Shown here: in pieces, positions 36,436-45,497 of the stretch
How the letters are laid out: each line of letters begins with the position of its first letter
Position numbering within the stretch: position 1 is the first letter of the stretch
DNA from: Methylosinus sp. Ce-a6
GTDB lineage: Bacteria; Pseudomonadota; Alphaproteobacteria; Rhizobiales; Beijerinckiaceae
Reading direction: 5' to 3'
DNA: 64,000 nt
NCBI RefSeq assembly: GCF_009811655.1
Contig: NZ_BGJX01000004.1
Coordinates: forward strand, 1-64,000
The notes under the pieces: model-generated
Databases searched by the model: none
What the model was told of the DNA's origin: nothing
What the model saw: the letters and a program-made list of their open reading frames with translations, nothing else
Translations under genes and position numbers: made by a program

Positions 36436-37653
36436 ATGCCGCAGACGATCGCCGCGAGATGTTGCGTCGTCGGCGGCGGACCGGCGGGACTGATGGCGGG
36501 CTTCCTGCTCGCCCGCGCCGGCGTGGACGTCGTCGTCATAGAGAAGCACGCGGATTTCCTGCGCGATTTCCGCGGCGACACGATTCACCCTTCGACGCTG
36601 CAACTCATGTTCGAGCTCGGCCTGCTCCACGATTTTTTGAAGCTGCCGCATCGCAAGGCCTTTCAGATTTCCGCTCAGCTGGGAAATCGCAAATTCGTCG
36701 TCGCCGATTTCCGCCGCCTGCCGACCTTGTGCAAATTCGTCGCCTTCATGCCGCAATGGGATTTTTTGGACTTCATCGCGGGCGAGGCGAAGAAGCTGCC
36801 GAATTTCCGGCTCTTCATGAAGACGGCGGCGAGCGGTCTCCTCGAGGACCAGGGCCGCGTCGTCGGCGTGCGCGCCGCGGGGCCGGAGGGAGAGATGGAG
36901 ATAAGCGCCGATCTCGTCCTCGCCGCGGACGGTCGGACGTCGCGCATGCGCGAAGCGGCCGGCCTCGAGGTGGAGGATTTCGGCGCGCCCATGGATGTGC
37001 TCTGGCTCGAGCTGCGGCGCGAAGCGAGCGATCCGGAAGAGACTTTCGGCAGCATCGCGCCGGGTCGCATGGTCGCGATGATCGAGCGCGGCGCCTATTG
37101 GCAGATCGGCTTTGTGATCCCCAAAGGCGGCGCGCAGGCGATACGGAGCGGGCCGATCGGCGCGTTTCGCGACACGATCGTCGACTGCCTTCCTTTCCTC
37201 GCCGACCGCGTCGAGGATTTGCGCGATTGGGAGGACGTCAGCCTGCTCACCGTGCAGGTCGATCGGCTGAAGGTCTGGAGCCGGCCCGGCCTGCTCTGCA
37301 TCGGCGACGCGGCCCATGCGATGTCGCCGGTCGGCGGCGTCGGAATCAATCTCGCGATTCAGGATGCGGTGGCGACCGCCAATCTCATCGCCGAAAAGCT
37401 GCGGACAGGGTCGCTGCGCGACGAAGATCTCGCCGCCGTCCAGAGGCGCCGCGAATTGCCGGCGCGTCTCACGCAACGGCTACAGCTCTTCATCCAGAAC
37501 CGGGTGATTCGCAGCGTGCTGGCGGCGGATGCTCCCTTCGAGCCGCCGCTGGCGCTGCGTCTCCTCGACATATTTCCCGTTCTACGGCAGATTCCGGCGC
37601 GGCTGATCGGCCTCGGCGTGCGGCCGGAGCATGTCAATTCATCGCGCGGATGA
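36436..37653 (+). CDS. FAD-dependent monooxygenase (PHBH fold)
   Basis: A 405-residue flavoprotein of the p-hydroxybenzoate hydroxylase/UbiH group. The N-terminal dinucleotide fold CCVVGGGPAGLMAGFLLARA (residues 10-29), the DG motif LVLAADGRTSRMR near 160-172 and the FAD ribityl-binding CIGDAAHAMSPVGGVGINLA near 293-312 are visible. The GDTIHPSTLQLM segment near 47 is typical of aromatic hydroxylases. Substrate cannot be deduced. The ATG at 36436 follows a GAGGGAGAGG site. It overlaps the convergent beta-propeller gene by 20 bases. Confidence 0.85.
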   Translation: MPQTIAARCCVVGGGPAGLMAGFLLARAGVDVVVIEKHADFLRDFRGDTIHPSTLQLMFELGLLHDFLKLPHRKAFQISAQLGNRKFVVADFRRLPTLCKFVAFMPQWDFLDFIAGEAKKLPNFRLFMKTAASGLLEDQGRVVGVRAAGPEGEMEISADLVLAADGRTSRMREAAGLEVEDFGAPMDVLWLELRREASDPEETFGSIAPGRMVAMIERGAYWQIGFVIPKGGAQAIRSGPIGAFRDTIVDCLPFLADRVEDLRDWEDVSLLTVQVDRLKVWSRPGLLCIGDAAHAMSPVGGVGINLAIQDAVATANLIAEKLRTGSLRDEDLAAVQRRRELPARLTQRLQLFIQNRVIRSVLAADAPFEPPLALRLLDIFPVLRQIPARLIGLGVRPEHVNSSRG

Positions 37654-38590
37654 AGGCGCCGAAGGCGCGGGGCCCGTCGCCGGTCTTGGCCTTGGCGATC
37701 ACCTTCAGACTGTCGGCGGCGATCGACCAGAATTCATTGGTGAACCAATTGGCGACGTAGATCGTCTTGCCGTCGCGGCTCGCGCCGATTCCTTCCGGAT
37801 ATTCGCCGACCTTCACCTGGGCGAGGGGCGCGAAGGTCTCGAGATCGAAAACGCTCACCGCCTCGGCGTATTGATCCGTCACGAAGCCCCTGCCCTGCGC
37901 CAGCGCCACGCAATAGGGCCTTTTCCCGACCTTCACCGTGGCGACGACGCGCCGCGCCGCGAGATCGACGACGCTGACATCGTCCGACTCGACATTGGCC
38001 GTATAGGCGCGCTCGCCTTTCGCATCGATGGTGACGCCGAAAGGATGCCGGCCCACATCCAATTCGCCGCGCTTCTCGAAGGAGGCCGCATCGACGAAGG
38101 CGATTTTATCGGCGTCGCGAATCGCGACCAGGATCGTCTTGCCGTCCGGCGTCACCGCGACCCCCGATGGCGTGGGGCCGACTTTCGCCGTCGCGACGAC
38201 GCCCAATTCGGGATCGACCGCGAAAAGGCGCTGCTCGTACATGTCGGCGACATAGACGCGCCTGCCGTCCGGCGCGACGGCGAGGCCGAGCGGGCCGCCC
38301 TCCAGCGGAATTCTGCGCAGCACGCGGCGCTCGCGCGTGTCGACGACGGAGAGATATTTGCCTTCGGGGCTCGTCACATAGGCTCTCGCGCCGTCAGTGG
38401 AGACGGCGACGCCCGCCGGCTTGCCGCCGATCGGCAGCGTCGCCATCGGCTGCATCGTCGAAAGATCGACGATCGTCAGATCACCGCTCCCCTGATTGGT
38501 GACGAAAGCCTCGTCCGCCCCCGCCGGCGAGGCGAGCGCGAGCCCGAGAAGGGCGGCGCGCGCCGCCCTTCCCCAGGAGATGGAGATCAC
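37634..38590 (-). CDS. YVTN-type beta-propeller protein, probably methanol-oxidation linked
   Basis: The product has seven or so repeats of about 42 residues with the YVTN pattern (GARAYVTSPEGKYLSVVDT, GRRVYVADMYEQRLFAVD, GERAYTANVESDDVSVVD, GKTIYVANWFTNEFWSIA), i.e. a periplasmic beta-propeller behind a signal peptide (AALLGLALASPAGA). Proteins of this kind accompany PQQ-dependent methanol dehydrogenase genes. I chose the GTG at 38590 (318 residues): without the 186-bp element upstream this GTG would overlap the stop of the mxaD-like gene as GTGA. An ATG inside the element at 38635 gives 333 residues and may now be used. Confidence 0.8.
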   Translation of the reverse strand: MISISWGRAARAALLGLALASPAGADEAFVTNQGSGDLTIVDLSTMQPMATLPIGGKPAGVAVSTDGARAYVTSPEGKYLSVVDTRERRVLRRIPLEGGPLGLAVAPDGRRVYVADMYEQRLFAVDPELGVVATAKVGPTPSGVAVTPDGKTILVAIRDADKIAFVDAASFEKRGELDVGRHPFGVTIDAKGERAYTANVESDDVSVVDLAARRVVATVKVGKRPYCVALAQGRGFVTDQYAEAVSVFDLETFAPLAQVKVGEYPEGIGASRDGKTIYVANWFTNEFWSIAADSLKVIAKAKTGDGPRAFGAFIRAMN

Positions 38591-38776
38591 CGGGATCAGG
38601 GCGATCGAGTGAAGGGCAATCACCCTCGCCCTCATGCTGAGGAGGCTCCGCAGGAGCCGTCTCGAAGCACGAGGGCGAGCTCCAGAAGGCGGCGCAAACG
38701 GTTTCCTCGTCCTTCGAGACGCCCGCTGCGCGGGCTCCTCAGGATGAGGAAACCTTCCCCCGATCGCCCTATCACC
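38591..38776. mobile_element. MITE-like REP element (family E) between mxaD-like and beta-propeller genes
   Basis: 186 bases bounded by imperfect terminal inverted repeats (gggatcagggcgatcg / cgatcgccctatcacc) and flanked by an exact 14-bp direct repeat, gagatggagatcac, at 38577-38590 and 38777-38790. Inside is a long inverted repeat (ctcatgctgaggaggctccg ... gcgggctcctcaggatgagg with tcgaagcacgag / ctcgtccttcga), a REP type common in alphaproteobacteria. No transposase is encoded, so any movement would be in trans. Confidence 0.75.
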
Positions 38777-38786
38777 GAGATGGAGA

Positions 38787-39335
38787 TCACTTGCCCTCGA
38801 CCTTGGCCTTCAGCGAGGCGAGGCCGGCCTTGTAGAGATCGGTGATCGCCTTCAGCGCCGCCTCGTCGGAGAGCTCCGGCGGCGGGTCGTTGTTCGGAAA
38901 GCCGCGATAGAAGGCGCCGCGCCATTCGACGACGCTCTTGTCGCCCTGCGGCTTCACCGTCAGCGTCGAGGAGTAATTGTTCACCGGCAGGATCTTCACA
39001 TCGACCTTCTCGATGCGATAGGCGAGCGAGAAGTCCTTGGCGTCATATTTGGTGAGCAGCTCGTCGATCTCGCCGCCGTTCTTGAGCGTGAGATGGCGAG
39101 TCGCCTTGTCGGGCGTGTTGTCGCCCGTCCCTTCCGTCTTCTCGACGGGCGGAAGCCAGCTCAGATCCTGGAAATTGCCGACGATCGCCCAGACCTTCTC
39201 GGCCGGGGCGGCGATCTCGATCGTCTCCGTCACCTTCTGGCGGGAGGGGCCGTGGGCGAAGGAGATGGAGGGCGCGAGAGCCGCGATCGAGAGAGCGGCC
39301 AGAACAATTCCCCGGCGCGCGATAACGAATGACAT
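38787..39335 (-). CDS. mxaD: MxaD-like SRPBCC periplasmic protein
   Basis: A 182-residue protein: signal peptide (GIVLAALSIAALAPSISFAH) and one SRPBCC/START-like domain starting SRQKVTETIEIAAPAEKVW, with IVGNFQDLSWLPPVEKTEGT near 52-71 and VDVKILPVNNYSSTLTV near 111-127. This closely fits MxaD, a periplasmic protein that in Methylobacterium helps methanol dehydrogenase interact with cytochrome cL. It precedes the YVTN beta-propeller gene on the same strand, which supports a role in C1 oxidation. No methanol dehydrogenase gene lies in the window. Confidence 0.82.
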   Translation of the reverse strand: MSFVIARRGIVLAALSIAALAPSISFAHGPSRQKVTETIEIAAPAEKVWAIVGNFQDLSWLPPVEKTEGTGDNTPDKATRHLTLKNGGEIDELLTKYDAKDFSLAYRIEKVDVKILPVNNYSSTLTVKPQGDKSVVEWRGAFYRGFPNNDPPPELSDEAALKAITDLYKAGLASLKAKVEGK

Positions 39336-39456
39336 GAGCTTTTCCCCTGCGAGGCGCTTCGGGCGCCGAAGGCGCCGTTGGAGCAGATAACGACGCCGCG
39401 AGGGCGCGCGTCAAGGGAGCGCATGGTCGACGTGCGGATGCGGCGATCGGGGCCAG

Positions 39457-40029
39457 TCACCGGGAACGGAGCAGGGTCGCCGCGGCGCGCCGCGCCGCGA
39501 GGAAGGGATCGACGACGCCGCCGATATAGGCTTCGGTCACAGCTCCGTCGAGCAGGAGAACGATCTGATCGGCGACCTCGCAGCGATCGCCCCGCTCCGC
39601 GTCGAGCGCGCCCAGGACCAGCTCACGCAACTTTCGCTTGTAGCCCGCCACGAGAGAGTGAATCGGTCCGGCGGGCTCGGCCTCCTGCAGGCTCGCATGG
39701 ATGAAAGGGCAGCCGCGTCGACCAGGAATGGCCGCCGAGGCCGCGAAGAAATCGAAGATCGCCTCGATTCGCGCCGCCTCCGTCGGCGGCCGTCCGAGAC
39801 GCTCGAGAGCCTGCAAGACCGTTTCGGCCATCTGCTCATAGACGGCGATGGTGAGCGCCTCTTTCGAGGGAAAATTATTGTAGAGCGTCATTCGGGCGAC
39901 GCCGGCCGCCTCGGTCACTTCATTGATCCCGACATTGGCCGTCCCACGCCTCAGGAACAGCCGCCCGGCCGTTTCCAGCAGGCGCTGACGGCCGACGGAC
40001 GCTCGCGGCGATCCATTCGTTCTCTTCAT
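39457..40029 (-). CDS. TetR family repressor
   Basis: A 190-residue TetR regulator: helix-turn-helix in RLLETAGRLFLRRGTANVGI, then NEVTEAAGVARMTLYNNFPS with KEALTIAVY (about residues 15-62), and a C-terminal ligand domain with EAIFDFFAASAAIPGRRGCP near 90-109 holding a likely reactive or binding cysteine. It is divergent from a glutathione S-transferase gene with a perfect palindrome between them, so it probably represses that gene and perhaps itself. Confidence 0.88.
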   Translation of the reverse strand: MKRTNGSPRASVGRQRLLETAGRLFLRRGTANVGINEVTEAAGVARMTLYNNFPSKEALTIAVYEQMAETVLQALERLGRPPTEAARIEAIFDFFAASAAIPGRRGCPFIHASLQEAEPAGPIHSLVAGYKRKLRELVLGALDAERGDRCEVADQIVLLLDGAVTEAYIGGVVDPFLAARRAAATLLRSR

Positions 40030-40040
40030 GGTTCGTCAGT

Positions 40041-40082
40041 TTGACACAGGGTGGAGGTTTTGGATATAGACCGATCGGTCTA
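40041..40082 (+). promoter_or_regulatory. Promoter with overlapping TetR operator for the gst gene
   Basis: TTGACA at 40041-40046 and TATAGA at 40065-40070 are 18 bases apart. A perfect 16-bp palindrome tagaccgatcggtcta at 40067-40082 overlaps the -10, the position expected for a repressor operator. Similar half-sites (TAGACCG) are known for TetR proteins. Confidence 0.75.
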
Positions 40083-40105
40083 CCTAACTACTCGAGAGCC
40101 TTCCT

Positions 40106-40735
40106 ATGCCCGAAATCAAGCTCTGGTTCTCCCCAGGAGCCTGCTCCTTGGCTCCTCATATTCTGTTGCATGAGATCGACGTCGCCTTCGAGGCCATAGC
40201 GACGCCGATCGCGCAGGGCGCCAATCTCACCGAGGACTTCACGCGCCTCAATCCCAAGCAGCGCGTGCCGGTCCTGTCTCTCGACGGCGAGATCGTCACC
40301 GAGCTTCCGGCGATCGCGGCGGCGATTTCTCACCTCGCGCCCGAGCGCGGCCTCATGGGGCGCAGCGCGGCCGAGGCCGTGAGGGTTCTGGAGTGGATGA
40401 ACTGGCTCTCTGGAACGCTCCACGGCCAGGGATTTGGATGCTTGTGGCGTCCCGCGCGCTTCTCGGACGATCCGCGTGACTTCGCGAATATTCAGGCGAA
40501 AGGCGCGCGCACGATCCGCGACTGCTTCGCAATGATCGACCGCGACCTCTCGGCCGGACGGCCGCCCTGCGTCTTCACCGCCGTCGACCCTTTTCTCCTC
40601 GTCTTCTATCTCTGGGGAAATCGGATCGACCTCGACATGAGGACGGCCTATCCTGCCTATGCCGCCTTCGCCGAGGCTCTCGCCGATCGCGAATCGGTCG
40701 TCTCGGCCCTCGCCGCCGAGGGCGTCGCCTTCTGA
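40106..40735 (+). CDS. Glutathione S-transferase family protein
   Basis: A 209-residue GST with a thioredoxin-like N-terminal half: KLWFSPGACSLAPHILLHE (residues 5-23), where the Cys-Ser and 'GACSLAPH' are typical of bacterial beta-class enzymes, NPKQRVPVLSLDGEIVTELP near 52-71 (cis-proline and Glu-Leu glutathione contacts), and an all-helical C-terminal domain. It presumably conjugates or reduces electrophiles and appears inducible through the divergent TetR. Confidence 0.87.
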   Translation: MPEIKLWFSPGACSLAPHILLHEIDVAFEAIATPIAQGANLTEDFTRLNPKQRVPVLSLDGEIVTELPAIAAAISHLAPERGLMGRSAAEAVRVLEWMNWLSGTLHGQGFGCLWRPARFSDDPRDFANIQAKGARTIRDCFAMIDRDLSAGRPPCVFTAVDPFLLVFYLWGNRIDLDMRTAYPAYAAFAEALADRESVVSALAAEGVAF

Positions 40736-41142
40736 AGGCTGCGCCGCGGCTGCGGCTTGCGCGCGAAGCCTCTTGCCAAGAGCCGCGGCATCGTCGAGGC
40801 TTTTGGCCAAGGTCGAGTCGTCCGCGGCCATTATCCCCGACATTTTGCAACATATTGTTTGATTATTAATTCCCTCACACTACATCTTGACGCCGCTAGC
40901 GGAGTGACGCACTGTTGCGAGGTCACCTAATGACGCAGCGGCGGACGATCGAAACAGCCGATTTTCGCGCGCCGGGGCCCAGCGGCGCGGGGCGTTTCGC
41001 TCGACTTCGCCTCGCTGCGCCCTTCGCCTGGTCGGTATCTGCGTTTCCTTCCGAGGTAGAGTCCCTCCCCCCATGACCTTCGCGCGGCCGAGGCTTCGGC
41101 CGCGAACCCTTCAATGCGCGCATTTTCGAGGACCCTGAGACG
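40736..41142. other. Intergenic region upstream of nrdJ
   Basis: About 400 bases with an AT-rich patch near 40850-40900. I looked for a cobalamin riboswitch because NrdJ uses adenosylcobalamin, but found no GCCACTG box. A hairpin gcggccgaggcttcggccgc at 41083-41102 precedes the nrdJ start by 40 bases. Confidence 0.5.
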
Positions 41143-44100
41143 ATGAAGATCGACCGACGCCACACGAGAGCCGGACAGTCCCCCTATGCGGACATTGAGT
41201 TTCGCGCGGCGCGCAGCGAAATCCGCAATCCCGACGGCTCGGTGGTGTTCTCGCTCGAGCATATCGACGCGCCGGCCGAGTGGAGCCAGGTCGCGATCGA
41301 CGTTCTGGCGCAGAAATATTTCCGCAAGGCGGGCGTGCCGGCCCGGCTGAAGCGAATTGAAGAACATGACGTTCCGAGCTTCCTGTGGCGCTCGGTTCCC
41401 GATTCGGAGGCGCTGGCGCAATTGCCGAAGGCCGAGCGCTACGCCTCCGAGACCTCGGCGCGTCAGGTGTTCGACCGGCTCGCCGGCGCCTGGGCCTATT
41501 GGGGCTGGAAGGGCGGCTATTTCGATTCGCAGGAGGACGCCTCCGCCTTTCAGGACGAGCTGCGCTACATGCTGGCGCGGCAGATGGCGGCGCCCAACTC
41601 GCCGCAATGGTTCAACACCGGCCTGCATTGGGCCTATGGCGTCGATGGACCGAGCCAGGGTCATTTCTATGTCGATCACCAGACTGGCAAGCTGACCAAA
41701 TCCAAGACCGCCTATGAGCATCCGCAGCCGCACGCCTGCTTCATCCAGTCGGTCGAGGACGATCTCGTCAACGACGGCGGCATAATGGACCTCTGGGTGC
41801 GCGAGGCGCGCCTGTTCAAATACGGCTCCGGCACCGGCTCCAATTTCTCCAAGCTGCGCGGCGAGAAGGAGAAGCTCTCGGGCGGCGGCTCCTCCTCCGG
41901 CCTCATGTCCTTCCTGAAGATCGGCGACCGCGCGGCGGGCGCGATCAAATCCGGCGGCACGACGCGGCGCGCCGCGAAAATGGTCGTCGTCGACGTCGAC
42001 CATCCGGATATCGAAGCCTTCATCGATTGGAAGGTGAAGGAGGAGGAGAAGGTCGCCTCGCTCGTCGCCGGCTCCAAGATCGTCAAGAAGCATCTGAAAG
42101 CCGTGATGCGCGCCTGCGTCAATTGCGAGGGCCCGGGCTTCGACTGCTTCGATCCCGAAAAGAATCCGGCGCTGAAGCGCGAGATCCGCGCCGCGCGCCG
42201 CGCCGAAGTGCCGGACAATTACATCAAGCGCGTCATCCAATTCGCGCGTCAGGGCTATAAGGACATCTCCTTCGACACTTACGACACGGATTGGGACAGC
42301 GAGGCCTATCTCACCGTCTCCGGCCAGAACTCCAATAATACGGTGCGCGTCACCGACGAGTTTCTGAAGGCGGTGGAGACGGGCGGCGATTGGACGCTGA
42401 CGCGCCGCCTCGACGGCAAGCCGTCGAAGACGCTGCCGGCCCGCGATCTGTGGGAGAAGATCGGCTACGCCGCCTGGGCCTCGGCCGATCCCGGCATTCA
42501 GTTCCACACGACGATCAACGATTGGCACACCTGCCCCGCCGGCGGCGCCATACGCGCGTCGAATCCGTGCTCGGAATATATGTTCCTCGACGACACGGCC
42601 TGCAATCTCGCCTCGCTGAACCTGTTGCAGTTCCGCGACGGCGAGACGAAGCGCATCGACGTCGATTCCTACGAGCACGCCGTCAGGCTGTGGACCATCG
42701 TGCTGGAAATCTCCGTGCTGATGGCGCAATTCCCTTCGCGCGAGATCGCCCAGCTCTCCTACGACTATCGCACGCTCGGCCTCGGCTACGCCAATGTCGG
42801 CGGCCTCTTGATGTCTTCGGGCATCGCCTATGACAGCGACGCGGGCCGCGCGCTCTGCGGCGCGCTCTCGGCGATCATGACCGGCGTCGCCTATCGCGCC
42901 TCGGCGGAAATGGCCAAGGAGCGCGGCGCCTTCGCCGGCTATGACGCCAATCGCGAAGCGATGCTGCGCGTCATTCGCAATCACCGCCGCGCCGCCCATG
43001 GCCAGCGCGCCGGCTATGAGGGTCTCGCGACGGCGCCCGTGCCGCTCGACCACGCCGCCTGCCCCGACGCCGCGCTCGTCGCCCGCGCGACGCGCGCCTG
43101 GGACGAGGCGCTCGCGCTCGGCGAGGAACATGGCTATCGCAACGCCCAAGTCTCGGTGGTCGCGCCGACCGGCACGATCGGCCTCGTCATGGATTGCGAC
43201 ACGACCGGCATAGAGCCGGATTTCGCGCTGGTGAAATTCAAGAAGCTCGCCGGCGGCGGCTATTTGAAGATCGTCAACCGCGCCGTGCCGGAGGCGCTGC
43301 GCGCGCTCGGCTATAGGGAAGCCGAGATCGCCGAGATCGAGGCCTATGCCGTCGGCCACGCCTCGCTCTCCAACGCGCCGGCCATCAACACCGCCTCGCT
43401 GCGCGCGCGCGGCTTCACCGACGAGAAGATCGAGACGGTCGAAAAAGCGCTGCCTTCCGCCTTCGACATCAAATTCGTCTTCAACAAATGGACGCTCGGC
43501 GCGGATTTCCTCACGGGCGCGCTGAAGGTTCCTTCGGCGGCGCTGGAAGACGCGAGCTTCGACCTGCTCGCCCATCTCGGCTTCACCCGGCAGGAGATCG
43601 AGGCGGCGAACGTCCATATCTGCGGCGCCATGACTCTCGAAGGCGCGCCGCATTTGAGGCCCGAGCATTATCCGGTGTTCGACTGCGCCAACGCCTGCGG
43701 CCGCACCGGCAAGCGCTATCTCTCGGTCGAGAGCCACATCCGCATGATGGCGGCGGCGCAGCCCTTCATCTCCGGCGCGATCTCCAAGACGATCAACATG
43801 CCGAATGACGCCACGATCGAGGATTGCGAGGCGGCCTATCTCCTCTCCTGGAAGCTCGCGCTCAAGGCCAATGCGCTCTATCGCGACGGCTCCAAGCTCT
43901 CGCAGCCGCTCTCCGCGCAGCTCGTCGCCGACGCCGACGACGAGGCCGAGGAGGTCGCCGACGAGATCCTCTCCGCCAACGCTCCGGCGCGGGCGGCGGC
44001 GATCGCCGAGCGCATCGTCGAGCGCGTCGTGCATCATGTCGTGCGCGAGCGCGAGAAGCTGCCCGATCGGCGCAAGGGCTATACGCAGAAGGCGGCCGTC

Positions 44101-44802
44101 GGCGGCCATAAGGTCTATCTGCGCACCGGCGAATATGTCGACGGGCGCCTCGGCGAGATCTTCATCGACATGCACAAGGAAGGCGCCGCCTTCCGCAGCC
44201 TGATGAATAATTTCGCCATCGCCATATCGCTCGGCCTGCAATATGGCGTGCCGCTCGAGGAATATGTCGACGCCTTCACCTTCACCCGCTTCGAGCCGGC
44301 GGGCCCGGTGCAGGGCAATGACGCGATCAAGAACGCCACTTCGATCCTCGACTATGTGTTCCGCGAATTGGCGGTGTCCTATCTCGGCCGCCACGATCTC
44401 GCCCATGTGTCGCCGGACGACATCGGCCATGACGTGCTGGGCAAGGGTGAGCATGAGGGGAAGGCCTCAGAGGCCGCCTCCTCCATCGTCTCGAAAGGGC
44501 TGCTGCGCTCCAAGACCGATCGGCTGATGCTGGTGCGCGGCGGCGCGACGGCGCTGCGAAATGAGCCGACGCCGAACGTGGTGGAGCCCGTGAGTGATGA
44601 AACTGACGATCCAACCCGCGGCGGGTTGGCTTTTTCTAAGGACGTGGACTGGAGCAACTCGTCGGTAAACGCTCGACGCGAGCAAGCCAGACTAAAAGGA
44701 TACGAGGGCGAAGCGTGTCCAGAGTGCGGTAACTTTACGCTTGTGCGTAATGGCACATGTTTGAAGTGCGACACATGCGGAGGAACAACAGGCTGCTCCT
44801 GA
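41143..44802 (+). CDS. nrdJ: Adenosylcobalamin-dependent ribonucleotide reductase, with replaced 3' end
   Basis: A 1219-residue class II ribonucleotide reductase that makes deoxynucleotides with an AdoCbl-derived radical. Seen: the N-terminal region, [16 protein letters not shown] near 150, [20 protein letters not shown] near 229 and [20 protein letters not shown] near 474 (active-site cysteine and glutamate). The C-terminal zinc-ribbon tail ([20 protein letters not shown], then CGGTTGCS) supplies redox cysteines. Up to about residue 1148 the DNA is high-GC like the rest of the genome; from about 44588 it is lower in GC with different codon choice (agtgatgaaactgacgat), so the last 70 residues come from elsewhere. 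The host's original tail survives at 45702-45856. Confidence 0.95.
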   Translation: MKIDRRHTRAGQSPYADIEFRAARSEIRNPDGSVVFSLEHIDAPAEWSQVAIDVLAQKYFRKAGVPARLKRIEEHDVPSFLWRSVPDSEALAQLPKAERYASETSARQVFDRLAGAWAYWGWKGGYFDSQEDASAFQDELRYMLARQMAAPNSPQWFNTGLHWAYGVDGPSQGHFYVDHQTGKLTKSKTAYEHPQPHACFIQSVEDDLVNDGGIMDLWVREARLFKYGSGTGSNFSKLRGEKEKLSGGGSSSGLMSFLKIGDRAAGAIKSGGTTRRAAKMVVVDVDHPDIEAFIDWKVKEEEKVASLVAGSKIVKKHLKAVMRACVNCEGPGFDCFDPEKNPALKREIRAARRAEVPDNYIKRVIQFARQGYKDISFDTYDTDWDSEAYLTVSGQNSNNTVRVTDEFLKAVETGGDWTLTRRLDGKPSKTLPARDLWEKIGYAAWASADPGIQFHTTINDWHTCPAGGAIRASNPCSEYMFLDDTACNLASLNLLQFRDGETKRIDVDSYEHAVRLWTIVLEISVLMAQFPSREIAQLSYDYRTLGLGYANVGGLLMSSGIAYDSDAGRALCGALSAIMTGVAYRASAEMAKERGAFAGYDANREAMLRVIRNHRRAAHGQRAGYEGLATAPVPLDHAACPDAALVARATRAWDEALALGEEHGYRNAQVSVVAPTGTIGLVMDCDTTGIEPDFALVKFKKLAGGGYLKIVNRAVPEALRALGYREAEIAEIEAYAVGHASLSNAPAINTASLRARGFTDEKIETVEKALPSAFDIKFVFNKWTLGADFLTGALKVPSAALEDASFDLLAHLGFTRQEIEAANVHICGAMTLEGAPHLRPEHYPVFDCANACGRTGKRYLSVESHIRMMAAAQPFISGAISKTINMPNDATIEDCEAAYLLSWKLALKANALYRDGSKLSQPLSAQLVADADDEAEEVADEILSANAPARAAAIAERIVERVVHHVVREREKLPDRRKGYTQKAAVGGHKVYLRTGEYVDGRLGEIFIDMHKEGAAFRSLMNNFAIAISLGLQYGVPLEEYVDAFTFTRFEPAGPVQGNDAIKNATSILDYVFRELAVSYLGRHDLAHVSPDDIGHDVLGKGEHEGKASEAASSIVSKGLLRSKTDRLMLVRGGATALRNEPTPNVVEPVSDETDDPTRGGLAFSKDVDWSNSSVNARREQARLKGYEGEACPECGNFTLVRNGTCLKCDTCGGTTGCS
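44611..44635 (+). terminator. Terminator-like hairpin inside the nrdJ reading frame
   Basis: ccaacccg, three bases, cgggttgg is followed by cTTTTT. It is a textbook intrinsic terminator shape but is translated in frame ([10 protein letters not shown]), about 190 bases before the nrdJ stop and close to the left edge of the inserted DNA. Confidence 0.6.
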
Positions 44803-44821
44803 GAGCACGGGAGGGCCGATC

Positions 44822-45478
44822 ATGTCGCACCCGTCCGATTACAAGGTTTCTGCGACGACCGCTAAACAGCTGGCAGCCGATGCAGAAGAACTGCGTAAGC
44901 TCCTCGATGCGGACCAGCGCACAGAGTTCAATCCTCTGGATGCTATTAGGCTGTTCGAAAAACGAGAGGTTCCCAAGAAGGGTCTTCTAAGAGTCTTGTT
45001 ATTCGACGCCCCCAAGGGCAGCAAGCCTGCGCGAGTAAAATATAAGCCTTTGCGCTTGTTCGTAGACGGCGACGTGTTGGAGGCGGCACGCGTGGGCTAT
45101 CCCCCCGAAAGATTCATTATCGCCCATGAGCTCGGGCACATTGTTGAACACGATGATACGGCAAAAGCATTCTCTGCCTCCGATTCTGAACGCCTAAAAG
45201 CTTGGCCGAAGGAGGAGCTGGCGGAGTGGCAAGCTGATACTTTTGCAGATAACCTTCTTGTTCCGCGCAAGTTCCTCTTCTCGTTTCGTCTTGACGTCGG
45301 TGCAATTGCATCTGCCTGCAACGTTGAACGCCAAGTAGTTCAGCGCCAGATCGACGCCTTGAAATCAGAAAGACGGTACGTCTGCGAAGAATGCCTCGAA
45401 TGCGGTTGCTTCACTCTAACCCGCAAGGGCACGTGCTTGCAATGTGATGTATGCGGCAGGGTGACAGAATACACCTAA
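44822..45478 (+). CDS. ImmA/IrrE family metallopeptidase fused to a NrdJ-like zinc-ribbon tail
   Basis: A 218-residue protein. Residues 30-150 form an ImmA/IrrE (COG2856) peptidase: FIIAHELGHIVEHDD with the HELGH zinc motif at 102-106 and the downstream EWQADTFADNLLVP (Glu near 135). Such peptidases cleave repressors or DdrO-type regulators in phage, ICE and toxin-antitoxin settings. After a helical stretch, residues 186-218 are plainly homologous to the NrdJ C-terminus (ECGCFTLTRKGTCLQCDVCG against [20 protein letters not shown]). I know of no described ImmA protein with this tail. GGGAGG precedes the ATG. No helix-turn-helix partner of the usual ImmR/Xre kind is present; the small basic protein gene follows 19 bases later. 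Confidence 0.8.
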   Translation: MSHPSDYKVSATTAKQLAADAEELRKLLDADQRTEFNPLDAIRLFEKREVPKKGLLRVLLFDAPKGSKPARVKYKPLRLFVDGDVLEAARVGYPPERFIIAHELGHIVEHDDTAKAFSASDSERLKAWPKEELAEWQADTFADNLLVPRKFLFSFRLDVGAIASACNVERQVVQRQIDALKSERRYVCEECLECGCFTLTRKGTCLQCDVCGRVTEYT

Positions 45479-45497
45479 CCTCCAGGAGAATACGGGC

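Noticed and set aside
40088-40843. Minus-strand gene overlapping gst
   Set aside because: Most of it is the complement of the gst gene. The unshared start has no ribosome binding site.
40736-41142. Cobalamin riboswitch upstream of the AdoCbl-dependent nrdJ
   Set aside because: No GCCACTG-type B12 box or multi-stem layout was found. Only a simple 20-base hairpin is present.
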